A DNA stretch of 53,548 bases from Dysosmobacter segnis (GCF_014297285.1 NZ_JACOQI010000020.1:1-53548), one strand, 5' to 3'. Positions 1-7,332 are shown, counted from the stretch's first letter. The notes: generated by a model from the sequence alone, not told the origin. Translations and numbers: made by a program.

Positions 1-141
1 CTGTCTCAGATATGCGATGTATCTCATTCGACCCTGAAAAACAGCGAACGCCGCGGCGGACAATTATCTGTCGACACGATTGAGCGGATCTGCGATGGGT
101 TGGGCATTACCATGTCGGATTTTTTTGCGAGGAAAGGTTGA
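1..141 (+). CDS. XRE-family helix-turn-helix regulator, 3' end only
   Basis: The frame is open from base 1 to a TGA at 139-141 and encodes the last 46 residues of a Cro/CI-type DNA-binding protein. The segment starts in the recognition-helix region (LSQICDVSHSTLKNSERRGG) and continues with the usual fourth and fifth helices (DTIERICDGLGITMSDFF). The 5' end lies outside the window. The next gene is an HU protein with its own promoter, so the two are probably separate transcripts. The target is unknown. Confidence 0.8.
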   Translation: MSQICDVSHSTLKNSERRGGQLSVDTIERICDGLGITMSDFFARKG

Positions 142-154
142 TACGAACACAGTC

Positions 155-183
155 TTGCCATTTTACCTTGAATTCGATATAAT
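155..183 (+). promoter_or_regulatory. Sigma-A-type promoter for the HU gene
   Basis: TTGCCA (155-160), a 17-bp spacer and a perfect TATAAT (178-183) lie about 48 bp upstream of the HU start codon. Nothing else between the XRE stop and HU competes as a promoter. Confidence 0.75.
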
Positions 184-230
184 TACTTCATATCAAAGGC
201 AAACCCAATGTGCTATGAGGAGAAATTACT

Positions 231-503
231 ATGAATAAGAGCGAATTGATTGCCACCATGATTGAGACCAGCGGCCTCTCTAAGAAGGATTGCGATGCTG
301 CTCTGTCTGCGTTCATCGCCACTATTGAGGGTGCTTTGAAGTCTGGCGATAAGGTGCAGTTAGTTGGCTTCGGCTCTTTTGAGGTCAGAGAACGCGCTGC
401 ACGTATCGGGCGCAATCCCCGTACCATGGAAACTGTGGAGATTCCCGCATCCAAGGTTCCTGCCTTCAAGGCGAGTCTGGCATTCAAGGACGCAATCCAG
501 TAA
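231..503 (+). CDS. HU-family nucleoid DNA-binding protein
   Basis: This 90-residue protein has the HU/IHF length and order: an N-terminal helical dimerisation half starting [10 protein letters not shown], the signature segment [17 protein letters not shown] at about 44-60, and the DNA-binding arm with GRNPRTME followed by the conserved proline-rich return strand. HU dimers bend and compact DNA without sequence specificity. The start has a GAGGAG ribosome site, the gene has its own promoter, and a strong terminator follows, so it is monocistronic. It belongs to the chromosomal flank. It could be one of several HU paralogues. Confidence 0.93.
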   Translation: MNKSELIATMIETSGLSKKDCDAALSAFIATIEGALKSGDKVQLVGFGSFEVRERAARIGRNPRTMETVEIPASKVPAFKASLAFKDAIQ

Positions 504-510
504 TTACAAA

Positions 511-541
511 ACACGGCCTGGGCTCTTGCCCCAGGCCGTGT
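511..541 (+). terminator. Intrinsic terminator of the HU gene
   Basis: A 12-bp GC-rich stem (511-522 with 530-541, starting ACACGGCCTGGG) has a 7-base loop and is followed by a run of five T. It begins 8 bp after the HU stop codon. Confidence 0.92.
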
Positions 542-569
542 TTTTAATATGCGAAACGCTTATCCGCAA

Positions 570-680
570 AGATGGCAATTATATTTTATCATCTGGTAAC
601 CGTCAAAGCTAAAGGCGTATAATAATCGTGGCGGCTTCTTCAAGTTATCGAAACTGCGCCATATCATTTTGCTTGTCCAT
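570..680 (-). pseudogene. Decayed copy of a small mobile-element gene
   Basis: Reading leftward from an ATG at 680 with a GGAGG site upstream gives MDKQNDMAQFR, then a stop at 645-647. In the same frame LEEAAT and a few matching residues follow, broken by further stops. The pattern matches the start of the second copy at 2534 (MNNQNETAQLRFLEETAT). The shared upstream hairpin at 707-732 confirms that the two regions are homologous. This copy is much more degraded and cannot be translated as a whole. Confidence 0.55.
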
Positions 681-706
681 TTATATTTCCTCCTGCAAAA
701 AAATAA

Positions 707-732
707 GCCGGAGCGAACTTGATCGCTTCGGC
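707..732 (-). terminator. Terminator-like hairpin ahead of decayed copy 1
   Basis: A 9-bp stem with one mismatch (707-715 with 724-732) is followed on the minus strand by a run of T and then by a GGAGG site. The same hairpin plus T-run stands before the second copy at 2566-2591. It is either the end of the preceding gene in the ancestral element or an attenuating leader. Confidence 0.5.
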
Positions 733-741
733 AGGTAAACG

Positions 742-1163
742 TATGATGGGCAAAACGCCCTTTTTGAATCTGGAATGCATCAATACTAAGATTGGATATA
801 TTTCCGGATGGTGAAGACCGAGGCACGCTTGGAGAAGTGTTGCGATTTTGAACATTAGTCGTTATATATAATGCATGGTAGGTTGGCACATCATTTCTAG
901 AGAAGGCAACAGTGTTGATATGGAATTGTAGGAAGATACAATATACGTCATATACAACGCTATGGGAGATTCAGTGAGGATTTTACGAGACGGGAGAATC
1001 GAAGTGGGGTTCAATGAAGATGGCATGCTAACCGCTTTATTTGAGGAGGGCAACCAAAATAAAAACAAGTGTTCTGTTAAGAATGCTGCACTGGTTGGCT
1101 ATCATCAAAAACTCTGCGGAGGAAGTTACTTATGTGGGATACGGAATTGTTGATTTAGCGGGG
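742..1163. other. Intergenic stretch without a supported gene
   Basis: No frame here combines a ribosome binding site with coding-like composition. An open frame at 962-1153 (63 codons, starting MGDSVRILRDGRIEV) has no Shine-Dalgarno sequence and I could not place it in a family. The stretch is AT-rich compared with the flanks and is probably decayed mobile-element DNA. Confidence 0.5.
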
Positions 1164-1191
1164 TTTACTGGTACAACATAGGTAGTATAAG
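1164..1191 (+). promoter_or_regulatory. Possible promoter for the exported-protein gene
   Basis: TTTACT (1164-1169), a 16-bp spacer and TATAAG (1186-1191) lie 36 bp upstream of the ATG at 1227. Both boxes deviate from consensus. Confidence 0.35.
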
Positions 1192-1226
1192 CGGATAAAA
1201 TAATTCAAAAAAGGAGAACATTGAAT

Positions 1227-2033
1227 ATGCAATTTTTCAAGAAGAATCAAAAGCGGATTGTGATATTTTTCCTATTTGCAGTACTACTGGTATGTGTACG
1301 ACTGACGATTGGTAAGTTACAGGAAACGATTGATAACTCGCCAGAGGCGAATGTCAGGATAACATCTACGGGAATTGATGTAGAAAATCATCAACTTCTT
1401 CTAGATGCCGCTGTACCCCTAAAAGGCTGGAAGAAGCCTGCTCTGCTTCTTGAAACGGAGGATACCTCTACGGAAATTTCCTTAACGGAGACAAAAAGCG
1501 GTTTATTCATCGGCTCTTTTAGGGTGCCCTTGGATCAGCCAAACAGCTTTCAGCTCTACCTGACGGATGAGGGTACTGTTCAAAAGCGCCTTCGTGATTG
1601 CGACAATGCAATAACACTGCTTCCGGTGCATTTTAGAAAATATAATCTTTTGACCCCAAAGTTTGAAGCGGGAAATCTCAGGAACGGAGTTATTACCACC
1701 GAAGTGAGTGATATTTGTTTAGAGGGCGACGAAGATGGTAGCTGTACCGTAGAACTACGTGTGTACTGCAATGGCATTTTGACCAAGGTAGCGCCTGCTA
1801 CACGGGATGCAGAAAGCGGCCTCTATTGTTCGGAGCGTATAGAAGTACCGTGTAGACGGAGAGACGCCCTATGGTTGACCATTGCCTATCAGGATACTCA
1901 AAATATCGAATGCGAAGTTACTCTTGGACGCTGGGAGATTACCGACAATGGTGATGTCCAGCGTAAGCCTGAGCTGGCGCAAGATATTTACCCAACTTTG
2001 ACTTGGCCGGAGGAAAATAACAAAACGGCGTAG
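1227..2033 (+). CDS. Predicted exported or membrane-anchored protein of unknown function
   Basis: The protein has 268 residues. Lysines and arginine at the N-terminus precede one hydrophobic segment (about residues 11-25, IVIFFLFAVLLVCV), so it is probably a signal anchor or signal peptide. The rest is soluble and beta-rich in appearance, with no catalytic motif I recognise. I chose the ATG at 1227 because AAGGAG lies at proper spacing; a TTG six bases earlier is too close. The gene sits alone between two decayed copies of a mobile-element gene on the other strand, so it may be cargo of an old insertion. Function unknown. Confidence 0.7.
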   Translation: MQFFKKNQKRIVIFFLFAVLLVCVRLTIGKLQETIDNSPEANVRITSTGIDVENHQLLLDAAVPLKGWKKPALLLETEDTSTEISLTETKSGLFIGSFRVPLDQPNSFQLYLTDEGTVQKRLRDCDNAITLLPVHFRKYNLLTPKFEAGNLRNGVITTEVSDICLEGDEDGSCTVELRVYCNGILTKVAPATRDAESGLYCSERIEVPCRRRDALWLTIAYQDTQNIECEVTLGRWEITDNGDVQRKPELAQDIYPTLTWPEENNKTA

Positions 2034-2085
2034 CTGTAATGAATCTTTCTCATCTGGCGTTCGAAAAGCAATAGCCAGTAAAATT

Positions 2086-2534
2086 TTAATAGGCGGCATC
2101 ATAGTCATCCTGGAAATAATGTCCGTGATGGACGCCCTCGCGGTCGAAGTCCCACTCCCAAGTCACAAACTGGACGCCGCGCTCGCTGGGGTGGCCCGCC
2201 AGCACTGCGTCACCGAAGTCAGCAAGGACGCGGTAGTCACCAGTGAGACCGCTGGCTTTGAGCCGCGGCGCGGTTTCCAGAATCGCCATGTACTCCGAAG
2301 TCGTTTTGGCGGTGTCGATGACGCTTTGCAGCGCATCCTGCGCCCGGACGCTGTCCACACACTCCTGCCGGTACAACACGCTGCCCTGCCGGAGATGCGG
2401 CAGAGACGCCCTTTTTCCCCGCAGACGGGCAGGTGGTGATCCTCGATGGGCTCTACCGTGAAACCGTTTTGCCGCAGCCGGGTGGCGGTTTCTTCAAGGA
2501 AACGGAGCTGCGCGGTTTCGTTCTGATTGTTCAT
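2086..2534 (-). pseudogene. Frameshifted small gene typical of integrative elements
   Basis: The ATG at 2534, preceded by GAGGAGG, opens a frame reading MNNQNETAQLRFLEETATRL and continuing to about 2407. There the frame breaks, and homologous sequence resumes one frame over (VLYRQECVDSVRAQDALQ) and runs to a TAA at 2086. One missing base in GGCAGGG at about 2400-2410 explains the break. Joined, the product is about 148 residues and resembles a hypothetical protein I recall from Firmicutes integrative elements; no function is known. A more decayed paralogue lies at 570-680. Confidence 0.65.
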
Positions 2535-2565
2535 TTTGGAGTCCTCCTCGTAAGCAAAAAAATAA

Positions 2566-2591
2566 GCCGGAGCATCCTGAAATGCTCCGGC
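2566..2591 (-). terminator. Terminator-like hairpin ahead of the frameshifted gene
   Basis: A perfect 10-bp stem (2566-2575 with 2582-2591, GCCGGAGCAT) with a 6-base loop is followed on the minus strand by TTATTTTTTTGC. It stands about 30 bp upstream of the ATG at 2534 and is homologous to the hairpin at 707-732. Confidence 0.65.
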
Positions 2592-2830
2592 CGGTTGACG
2601 GATTAAGTTGTGAAATGAAAAAGGGCGCCCTTTTGATGGCTTCGACGAAACCAACAAACAGACGCCCGAAAGATCGTATAAAATTTTGAGGAAAGATCGC
2701 TCTATTCTGCGCCCGCAAAAAGGGCGCTTCTCAGGATTTTGCCTTTGAATCTGTGAAAAGGGGAGTTCAAATCTCCCCGGTTACCAAAATAACGCGAAAA
2801 TATCTTTTTTTCTGAGCGCAGAATTTGAAA
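2592..2830. other. Left prophage border region with no gene
   Basis: I see no coding frame with a ribosome site. It contains a GC hairpin (GCGCCC near 2710, GGGCGC near 2723). At 2761-2786 on the plus strand it holds a sequence shaped like a tRNA T-arm and 3' acceptor (GGGAG, TTCAAAT, CTCCC, then CGGTTACCA). No 5' tRNA half is present. The left attachment site of the prophage should lie in or next to this stretch. Confidence 0.45.
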
Positions 2831-2896
2831 TAAAAAAAGGCGGCAACCCTTTGGTATTCTAAGCGTTGCGCTTAAAATATCCGAATTGTTGCCACC
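2831..2896 (-). terminator. Terminator overlapping the end of the integrase gene
   Basis: On the minus strand GGTGGCAAC (2888-2896) pairs with GTTGCCGCC (2839-2847), and a run of seven T follows (2831-2838). A smaller AAGCG/CGCTT hairpin around the stop codon (2861-2873) is nested inside. The outer stem's upstream arm lies within the last codons of the integrase. Confidence 0.6.
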
Positions 2897-4487
2897 TTAT
2901 GGTACACTCAGACTCCCCAAAATCGAACCCTGTCGCTTCTTCGGCGGCGGGGTTCTTTTCTACCCGGAAAGTCTTGGTTTTGCAAGAGGTTAGGTTATAT
3001 GCGGTGGTGATTTTATACCCGTCAGGTTCGTCCCACACTGTAACGGAATTGACGAGTAGATCAATGAGCCGTCTGCGAAAATCTTCATCTTCGATGTTTC
3101 CATATTTGAACTGGCTCAACCAGAATACAATTTGGTCACGGTCAATCCGATAGACGAATTTTTCCTCAGCTTTGATTTCTTTGTTGAGCGTCTTCTTCTC
3201 ATGTTCGAGCTGGACAAGTCGGTTCATCAATGTTTCGGAAGCAATACCCTTTTCAATGGCAGCGGTGATATTCATGATTGATTTTTCAACTTCTGATAAC
3301 TGAGCGGTCAACTGCGGAATATGAGTATCGTTTATCAAATCCTGTTCACTCTGTCGAATTGCCATGTCTGCAATTTCATCAATGAGCTGATCGGTCAAAA
3401 GGTTGAGAGCGTCACGGGCTACTATCCCTTCGATATAATCTTTTTTCAAAGGCCGCTTGTCACACCCAAGTTTTCTCTTTTTGGTGTAACAGGAATAGTA
3501 GTGGTAGACCTTGCCATGTCTACCGGCTCCGCTTTCACCGTTCATAGAAGCCCCACAATGACCGCAGAACAGCTTTCCAGACAAGAGGTAATCTACCTTA
3601 GCCTTGCCCCTTGCTGGGGCTGTGGCGGTCTTAGAAAGCCGCCGCTGTACCGTTTCAAATAGCTCCTTGTCAATGATGGCGGGAATACCATTTTCGATGA
3701 CAATATCTTTGTAGGTATAAGTGCCGATGTAGCGAGTATTGCGGAACATGGCCTTAAAGCTGCTGCGGTTGAACTCTGTGTTTTTGGCGGTCTTATATCC
3801 GGCAGAGTTAAACTTTCGGCAAATGTCAGCGACACTTTCACCATTGGCATAAAGAGAGAACGCTTCTTGAACGATGTGTGCGGTATCTGGATTAACGACC
3901 AGCTTATGATTTTCCACCTTGTATCCAAGGGGGATATGACCGCCTACGCTGTGGCACTTCAAGGCAGATTCACGCATACCTCTTGTGACCTTCTGCGACA
4001 GCTCGGCAGAGAAAAACTCAGCCATACCCTCTAACACAGATTCCAAGATGATACTCTCAGGGCTGTCGGTAAGGTGTTCCGTGGCGGAGAGGACTTTCAC
4101 GCCGTTCTTCCGCAGACGCATTTTCATAATTGCGCTATCGTTGCGGTTACGAGCAAAACGGTCGAGCTTCCAGACGATGACATATTCCCAATTCTGCTTT
4201 GCGCTATCCGCAACCATTTCCATGAGGTGAACCCGCTTTTCCACATCTTTGTGAGCGGTCGTTGCTCGGTCAACATAGATTGCTACAATGCGGTAGTGGT
4301 TTGCTTTACAGAAGGCACGACAGTCACGAAGCTGCCCTTCAATGGATTGGTCACTTTGACCTGTGGAGCTATACCGAAGATAGAGAGCAACATCTTGATC
4401 GCCGTTGTAAAGCGTATATGGGTCTTCTTGAAATTGAGAGATTTCTTCCTCTGTCAGACAGGAGAGGTCGATTGGAAATTTTTTCAT
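2859..4487 (-). CDS. int: Large serine recombinase, prophage integrase
   Basis: The protein has 542 residues. The N-terminal resolvase domain carries the nucleophile context ALYLRYSSTGQ (Ser40 likely) and the arginine-rich VWKLDRFARNRND block near 110. A recombinase domain follows (about 190-290), then a four-cysteine zinc ribbon (CGHCGAS and a distal Cys pair, about 308-350), then a coiled coil (about 375-445), the layout of large serine integrases. It cuts and joins attP and attB through a phosphoserine link. The ATG overlaps the repressor stop by four bases (ATGA) with AAAGGAG upstream, so both come from one leftward transcript. It marks the left end of the prophage. Confidence 0.95.
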   Translation of the reverse strand: MKKFPIDLSCLTEEEISQFQEDPYTLYNGDQDVALYLRYSSTGQSDQSIEGQLRDCRAFCKANHYRIVAIYVDRATTAHKDVEKRVHLMEMVADSAKQNWEYVIVWKLDRFARNRNDSAIMKMRLRKNGVKVLSATEHLTDSPESIILESVLEGMAEFFSAELSQKVTRGMRESALKCHSVGGHIPLGYKVENHKLVVNPDTAHIVQEAFSLYANGESVADICRKFNSAGYKTAKNTEFNRSSFKAMFRNTRYIGTYTYKDIVIENGIPAIIDKELFETVQRRLSKTATAPARGKAKVDYLLSGKLFCGHCGASMNGESGAGRHGKVYHYYSCYTKKRKLGCDKRPLKKDYIEGIVARDALNLLTDQLIDEIADMAIRQSEQDLINDTHIPQLTAQLSEVEKSIMNITAAIEKGIASETLMNRLVQLEHEKKTLNKEIKAEEKFVYRIDRDQIVFWLSQFKYGNIEDEDFRRRLIDLLVNSVTVWDEPDGYKITTAYNLTSCKTKTFRVEKNPAAEEATGFDFGESECTIRWQQFGYFKRNA

Positions 4488-5122
4488 GCAAATCTCCTTT
4501 TTAGCTCCATGACTCTACCAACAAAGCGCAATCGTCCAATTTCAACACCGCCAAAAACACGGGGAGGATAGTGTGGGTTAAAAGAACGAAGGGTCACAGT
4601 ATCTTCATCAATACTGATTTTCTTAACAAATCCTTCTTCGTCATCAACAATGACAACCATAAGAGTATCTGTTTCGGGAGGTGTATCCTTTTTAACCAGC
4701 ACTAAATCGTGATCGTCTAAGACTGGCGACATACTATCTCCGTCAACTTGTAACCAGAAACAATCATCACAGTCATATTCGGGGTCAACTTGTTCATATC
4801 CCAATGCTTCTTGCTGAGCGATGACACCTTTTCCTGCGGACGCATGACCGAAAATAGGTCGCTTGCAATTCTTTTCATAAGGTTCGGTGGTCAAACCAAC
4901 AGAGGACAAGTGAAAGAGAGGGTCGTCAGTTTCGCCTTTCAAATAGTCAGCCGTTGTTCCAAGATTGATAGCAAGAGTTTTTAAGTCTTCATCTGAAATC
5001 ATGCGGTCAGGCTTTTTATCTACATCGTTCAAATAATACTTGGGGCGGTTGATAAGTTTGCAAATATAGGTGACGCTTTTCCCTTGTTGTTTGGCTAAAT
5101 CTCTAATACGGCTTGTGTTCAT
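4484..5122 (-). CDS. CI/LexA-like phage repressor with S24 peptidase domain
   Basis: The protein has 212 residues. An N-terminal helix-turn-helix region (about 1-65) is followed by a LexA-type C-terminal half with the cleavage pair Ala96-Gly97 (HASAGKG), the catalytic serine in VDGDSMSP (Ser130) and the lysine in EGFVKKIS (Lys167). It should hold lysogeny by binding operators in the divergent promoter region and be inactivated by RecA-stimulated self-cleavage after DNA damage. I start it at ATG 5122, where AAGGAGG is well placed; the longer reading from a TTG at 5137 would run through that site. Two ATCCTA-type palindromes in the control region are likely its operators. Confidence 0.92.
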   Translation of the reverse strand: MNTSRIRDLAKQQGKSVTYICKLINRPKYYLNDVDKKPDRMISDEDLKTLAINLGTTADYLKGETDDPLFHLSSVGLTTEPYEKNCKRPIFGHASAGKGVIAQQEALGYEQVDPEYDCDDCFWLQVDGDSMSPVLDDHDLVLVKKDTPPETDTLMVVIVDDEEGFVKKISIDEDTVTLRSFNPHYPPRVFGGVEIGRLRFVGRVMELKRRFA

Positions 5123-5141
5123 AAGTACCTCCTTCAAAAAT

Positions 5142-5159
5142 ATCCTACTTTTTTAGGAT
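5142..5159. promoter_or_regulatory. Operator O1, proximal to the repressor gene
   Basis: ATCCTA, six bases, TAGGAT: a palindrome 20 bp upstream of the repressor start, with the same half-sites as the operator at 5172-5189. It overlaps the likely leftward promoter region (TTGTCA on the minus strand further upstream), which suggests autoregulation. Confidence 0.6.
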
Positions 5160-5165
5160 TTGCTA

Positions 5166-5194
5166 TTGACAATCCTACAAAGGTAGGATATACT
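5166..5194 (+). promoter_or_regulatory. Early lytic promoter with an operator in its spacer
   Basis: TTGACA (5166-5171), exactly 17 bp, TATACT (5189-5194). The palindrome ATCCTACAAAGGTAGGAT (5172-5189) fills the spacer between the two boxes, so a bound repressor would block RNA polymerase. This promoter should drive the rightward early operon starting at 5364. Confidence 0.8.
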
Positions 5195-5363
5195 TTGGAT
5201 TGTGAACAAGAGATTTTGACAACAAAAACCCGACCCCCGAAAGGTTTTCTTTTTTCGGCGGTTGCTGTGGTCAATGGTTTAATTGTCTGGCAAGTAAATT
5301 GTACCATTACGCCCACTGGTTGTCAATAAATATTGTTCTCAATTCAAAGAAAGGAGAGGTTTT

Positions 5364-5582
5364 GTGAAAGAGCGTGAGAAAATTCGCTATCGCCTGAGCG
5401 TCAATCACCTGTCGTTTGCATGGTTGATTGATATGCTCCGAAAGCGGGGTATTGAAACGAACGGCCCTGTCCTGAGTGCAATTCTCGCAGGGACTCGTAA
5501 CGGCCCTTCTGTGGACAAGATCATCGCTGAGTCTATCGACATTCTGGACTGGTACGAGCGGCAGATCGGCGGTGTGTCATGA
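5364..5582 (+). CDS. Small Cro-like DNA-binding protein (predicted)
   Basis: A 72-residue basic protein starting at GTG with AAAGGAGAGG upstream; the first gene after the early promoter. The pattern (LIDMLRKRGIETNGPVLSAI followed by GTRNGPSVDKI and a closing helix) fits a compact helix-turn-helix protein of the kind found in the Cro position. It probably turns off the repressor and/or tunes early transcription. The family assignment rests on position and helix pattern, not on a strong motif. Confidence 0.6.
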   Translation: MKEREKIRYRLSVNHLSFAWLIDMLRKRGIETNGPVLSAILAGTRNGPSVDKIIAESIDILDWYERQIGGVS

Positions 5583-5761
5583 GCGACAGTGCATTTGCCC
5601 CGGAAGTGCGAGGACAGGCCAAAGCGTTCAGCTCACTCCTTGCTCGATCTGTCCGAGAGTTTTTCAAGGACGAAGGGAACCGCAAGCAGTTCGAGAGCTG
5701 GTACGAACAGAAGTACGGAACACCGTATCAATGGAAACCTATGGTTTGGAGGAACAGATAA
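5579..5761 (+). CDS. Small helical phage protein of unknown function
   Basis: A 60-residue protein whose ATG overlaps the preceding stop by four bases (ATGA), indicating translational coupling. It is mostly amphipathic helix (SSLLARSVREFFKDEGNRKQ) and ends in an aromatic basic tail. I recognise it only as a type of short protein common in early phage operons. Confidence 0.6.
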   Translation: MSDSAFAPEVRGQAKAFSSLLARSVREFFKDEGNRKQFESWYEQKYGTPYQWKPMVWRNR

Positions 5762-5958
5762 TGAAAAAGGTATTTGGAGTATTGGCATTTCTCTCGTTTT
5801 TCTACCTGTTAGGTGTCGTTGGTGCGGTAGAGCAAGACACGATGACTCTTGGCGCAGGCATGGTTCGCATGGGTATCGGCCTTGGCTGCTTCTGGTTGTT
5901 CTGTGAACTGTCCGGTGCGTTTTATCCTGACCCGCCGAGAAAAAGAAAGAGCCGCTGA
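5761..5958 (+). CDS. Small membrane protein
   Basis: A 65-residue protein starting at ATG 5761, one base inside the preceding stop (TAATG), with GGAGGAAC upstream. Two hydrophobic segments (about 5-22 and 33-52) and a basic tail (PPRKRKSR) predict two membrane spans with a cytoplasmic C-terminus. It is transcribed in the early operon; superinfection exclusion would be a guess from position only. Confidence 0.6.
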   Translation: MKKVFGVLAFLSFFYLLGVVGAVEQDTMTLGAGMVRMGIGLGCFWLFCELSGAFYPDPPRKRKSR

Positions 5959-6041
5959 CGGAACTGGTACTTCCATCAACGGCAAGCGTAAAAGCTCAAT
6001 CTGATTATATCAGAACCTATTGTTTTGTAAAGGAGAACTTT

Positions 6042-6875
6042 ATGAATAGCACGATTGCAAAACTCGCTGACGAGTTCGAGAAGATGGAGAAAACCATCGC
6101 TTCTCAGAAGAAGATGATCGAAACCCTTATGCCTACGGGCTATGTTGATACCGATACCGTCAAACTTCACCTTAACTCTGTGTATGGTGTCATGTTCGGC
6201 GGTCGCCCCTCTCCGAAGCGCTGCAAGCTGGAAGACTGTTCTTGGGACGAGATCAATATGTATTCTTCCTTCGGCCTTGCCGACAAGATGTTCGAGGTCG
6301 GTGATACCAAGAAGTTCCGTCTGGCTGACGGCTCCTACCTGACTGCCCGTATCATCGGGTTCAACCATGACTACGCAAGGGACGGCAGTCTGGTTCATAT
6401 CACTTTTGAGACTGTGGAAACCCTTGACGGTGACATTCCTATGAATGAGAAGTCTACCAACGAGGGCGGCTGGGACGCTTCCTATCTCCGTGCCAAGCTC
6501 AACGGCAACTTCTTCGAGAAGCAGCTTCCCGCTGATTTGAAATCGGCCATTAAACCCGTGGTGAAGATGACCGCCAAGAGCAGCAAGAACGAAGTGCGGG
6601 TTCCTTCCGTTGACAAGCTGTTCGTTCTTTCTGAGCAGGAGGTCTTCGGTCGCAAGATTTATTCCTGCGGTTATGAGGGTAAGTGGTACGAGTGGTACAA
6701 GCGAGAGAACACGCCCTATGGCAAGTGCAAGCAGAATGGTGAGAGGGATTGGAGATGGGAGCGTTCTCCTTTTTCCGGCAACACCAGCTATTTCTGTGGT
6801 GTGTACACCAGCGGCGACGCCGACAGTATCTACGCCAGCTACTCCTATGGCGTGTCCTTCGGCTTCTGCGTTTGA
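6042..6875 (+). CDS. DGR target protein 1 (early-operon variable protein)
   Basis: The protein has 277 residues. A short coiled coil (about 2-28) leads into a linker and a C-terminal domain (about 95-277) with the pattern ARIIGFNHD, EGGWDASYL, DKLFVLSEQEVFG, which I recall from DUF6273-like/formylglycine-enzyme-like (C-type lectin) folds carried by DGR targets. The last 35 codons are the variable repeat VR1, ending SYGVSFGFCV. Its C-terminal domain is homologous to that of the tail-fibre-like protein at 43142-44287. There is no signal peptide, and it lies in the replication half of the phage, so a virion role is not obvious. AAAGGAG precedes the ATG. Confidence 0.88.
   Translation: MNSTIAKLADEFEKMEKTIASQKKMIETLMPTGYVDTDTVKLHLNSVYGVMFGGRPSPKRCKLEDCSWDEINMYSSFGLADKMFEVGDTKKFRLADGSYLTARIIGFNHDYARDGSLVHITFETVETLDGDIPMNEKSTNEGGWDASYLRAKLNGNFFEKQLPADLKSAIKPVVKMTAKSSKNEVRVPSVDKLFVLSEQEVFGRKIYSCGYEGKWYEWYKRENTPYGKCKQNGERDWRWERSPFSGNTSYFCGVYTSGDADSIYASYSYGVSFGFCV
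6756..6862 (+). repeat. Variable repeat VR1 of the DGR
   Basis: These 107 bp align without gaps to template positions 44831-44937. I count 16 mismatches, all where the template has A (for example AAT to TTT, AAT to GGT, AAC to TAC, GAC, ATC). No template C, G or T is changed. The invariant end GGCGTGTCCTTCGG is the initiation side; beyond it the sequence (CTTCTGCGTTT) matches VR2 rather than the template. Confidence 0.93.
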
Positions 6876-6893
6876 TCGGGTATCTCGTAAATC

Positions 6894-6911
6894 CCGCCCC
6901 GTCAGGGGCGG
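6894..6911 (+). promoter_or_regulatory. Hairpin downstream of VR1
   Basis: CCGCCCC (6894-6900), loop GTCA, GGGGCGG (6905-6911): a perfect 7-bp stem 32 bp after the end of VR1. The same stem with loop GTTA follows VR2 at 44312-44329. DNA hairpins at this position promote retrohoming in the Bordetella phage DGR. It also lies just upstream of the ribosome site of the next gene, so it could affect that gene's translation. Confidence 0.7.
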
Positions 6912-6927
6912 TGAAAGGAGTGAAAAC

Positions 6928-7332
6928 ATGAATGTCAATCGCAAGGTTGGCACTGGCTTTGAAAGAGACTTATGCCTGAGCCTGTCGGGTTGTGGCTTTT
7001 GGGCGCACAATCTCGCTCAGAACAGTCAAGGTCAGCCGTTCGATGTGATTGCGGCTCGAAACGGTGTCAGCTATCCCATTGACTGTAAGGATTGTTCCAA
7101 GAACATTTTCAAGATGGAGCGTATCGAAGAAAACCAGTTTTCCGCTATGACGCTCTGGAAAGATACCGGGAATGGAGAAGGCTGGTTTGCAATCAGGTTG
7201 ATAACTGGTGAAGTTCGGTTTATCTCCCTTTCTACGCTTTTGGAATTGTCCGTTTTGCGAACTGTGCTGACTGCCAACGATATTAGGCGATACGGTATCA
7301 CACTCGGAGAGTGGGTGTCCCAATGCAAGTAA
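6928..7332 (+). CDS. PD-(D/E)XK nuclease, Holliday-junction-resolvase-like
   Basis: A 134-residue protein. The pattern GTGFERDLC, QGQPFDVIAARNG and YPIDCKDC gives an E, D, D-x-K arrangement (about residues 12, 39, 53-55) typical of PD-(D/E)XK enzymes of the Hjc/RecU type. It probably cuts branched DNA during phage recombination or before packaging. The ATG at 6928 has GAAAGGAG; the gene follows VR1 after a hairpin and overlaps the helicase start. Confidence 0.7.
   Translation: MNVNRKVGTGFERDLCLSLSGCGFWAHNLAQNSQGQPFDVIAARNGVSYPIDCKDCSKNIFKMERIEENQFSAMTLWKDTGNGEGWFAIRLITGEVRFISLSTLLELSVLRTVLTANDIRRYGITLGEWVSQCK

Noticed and set aside
962..1153. 63-codon open frame in the left flank
   Set aside because: No Shine-Dalgarno sequence, no family resemblance, and the surrounding DNA looks decayed.
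2899..2905. ATGGTAC shared with 49197-49203 as the att core
   Set aside because: A 7-mer is expected by chance at such distances. I mention it but do not annotate attL or attR from it.
5134..5316. Minus-strand open frame across the lysogeny control region
   Set aside because: It covers the promoter and both operators and has no ribosome site; the region is regulatory.
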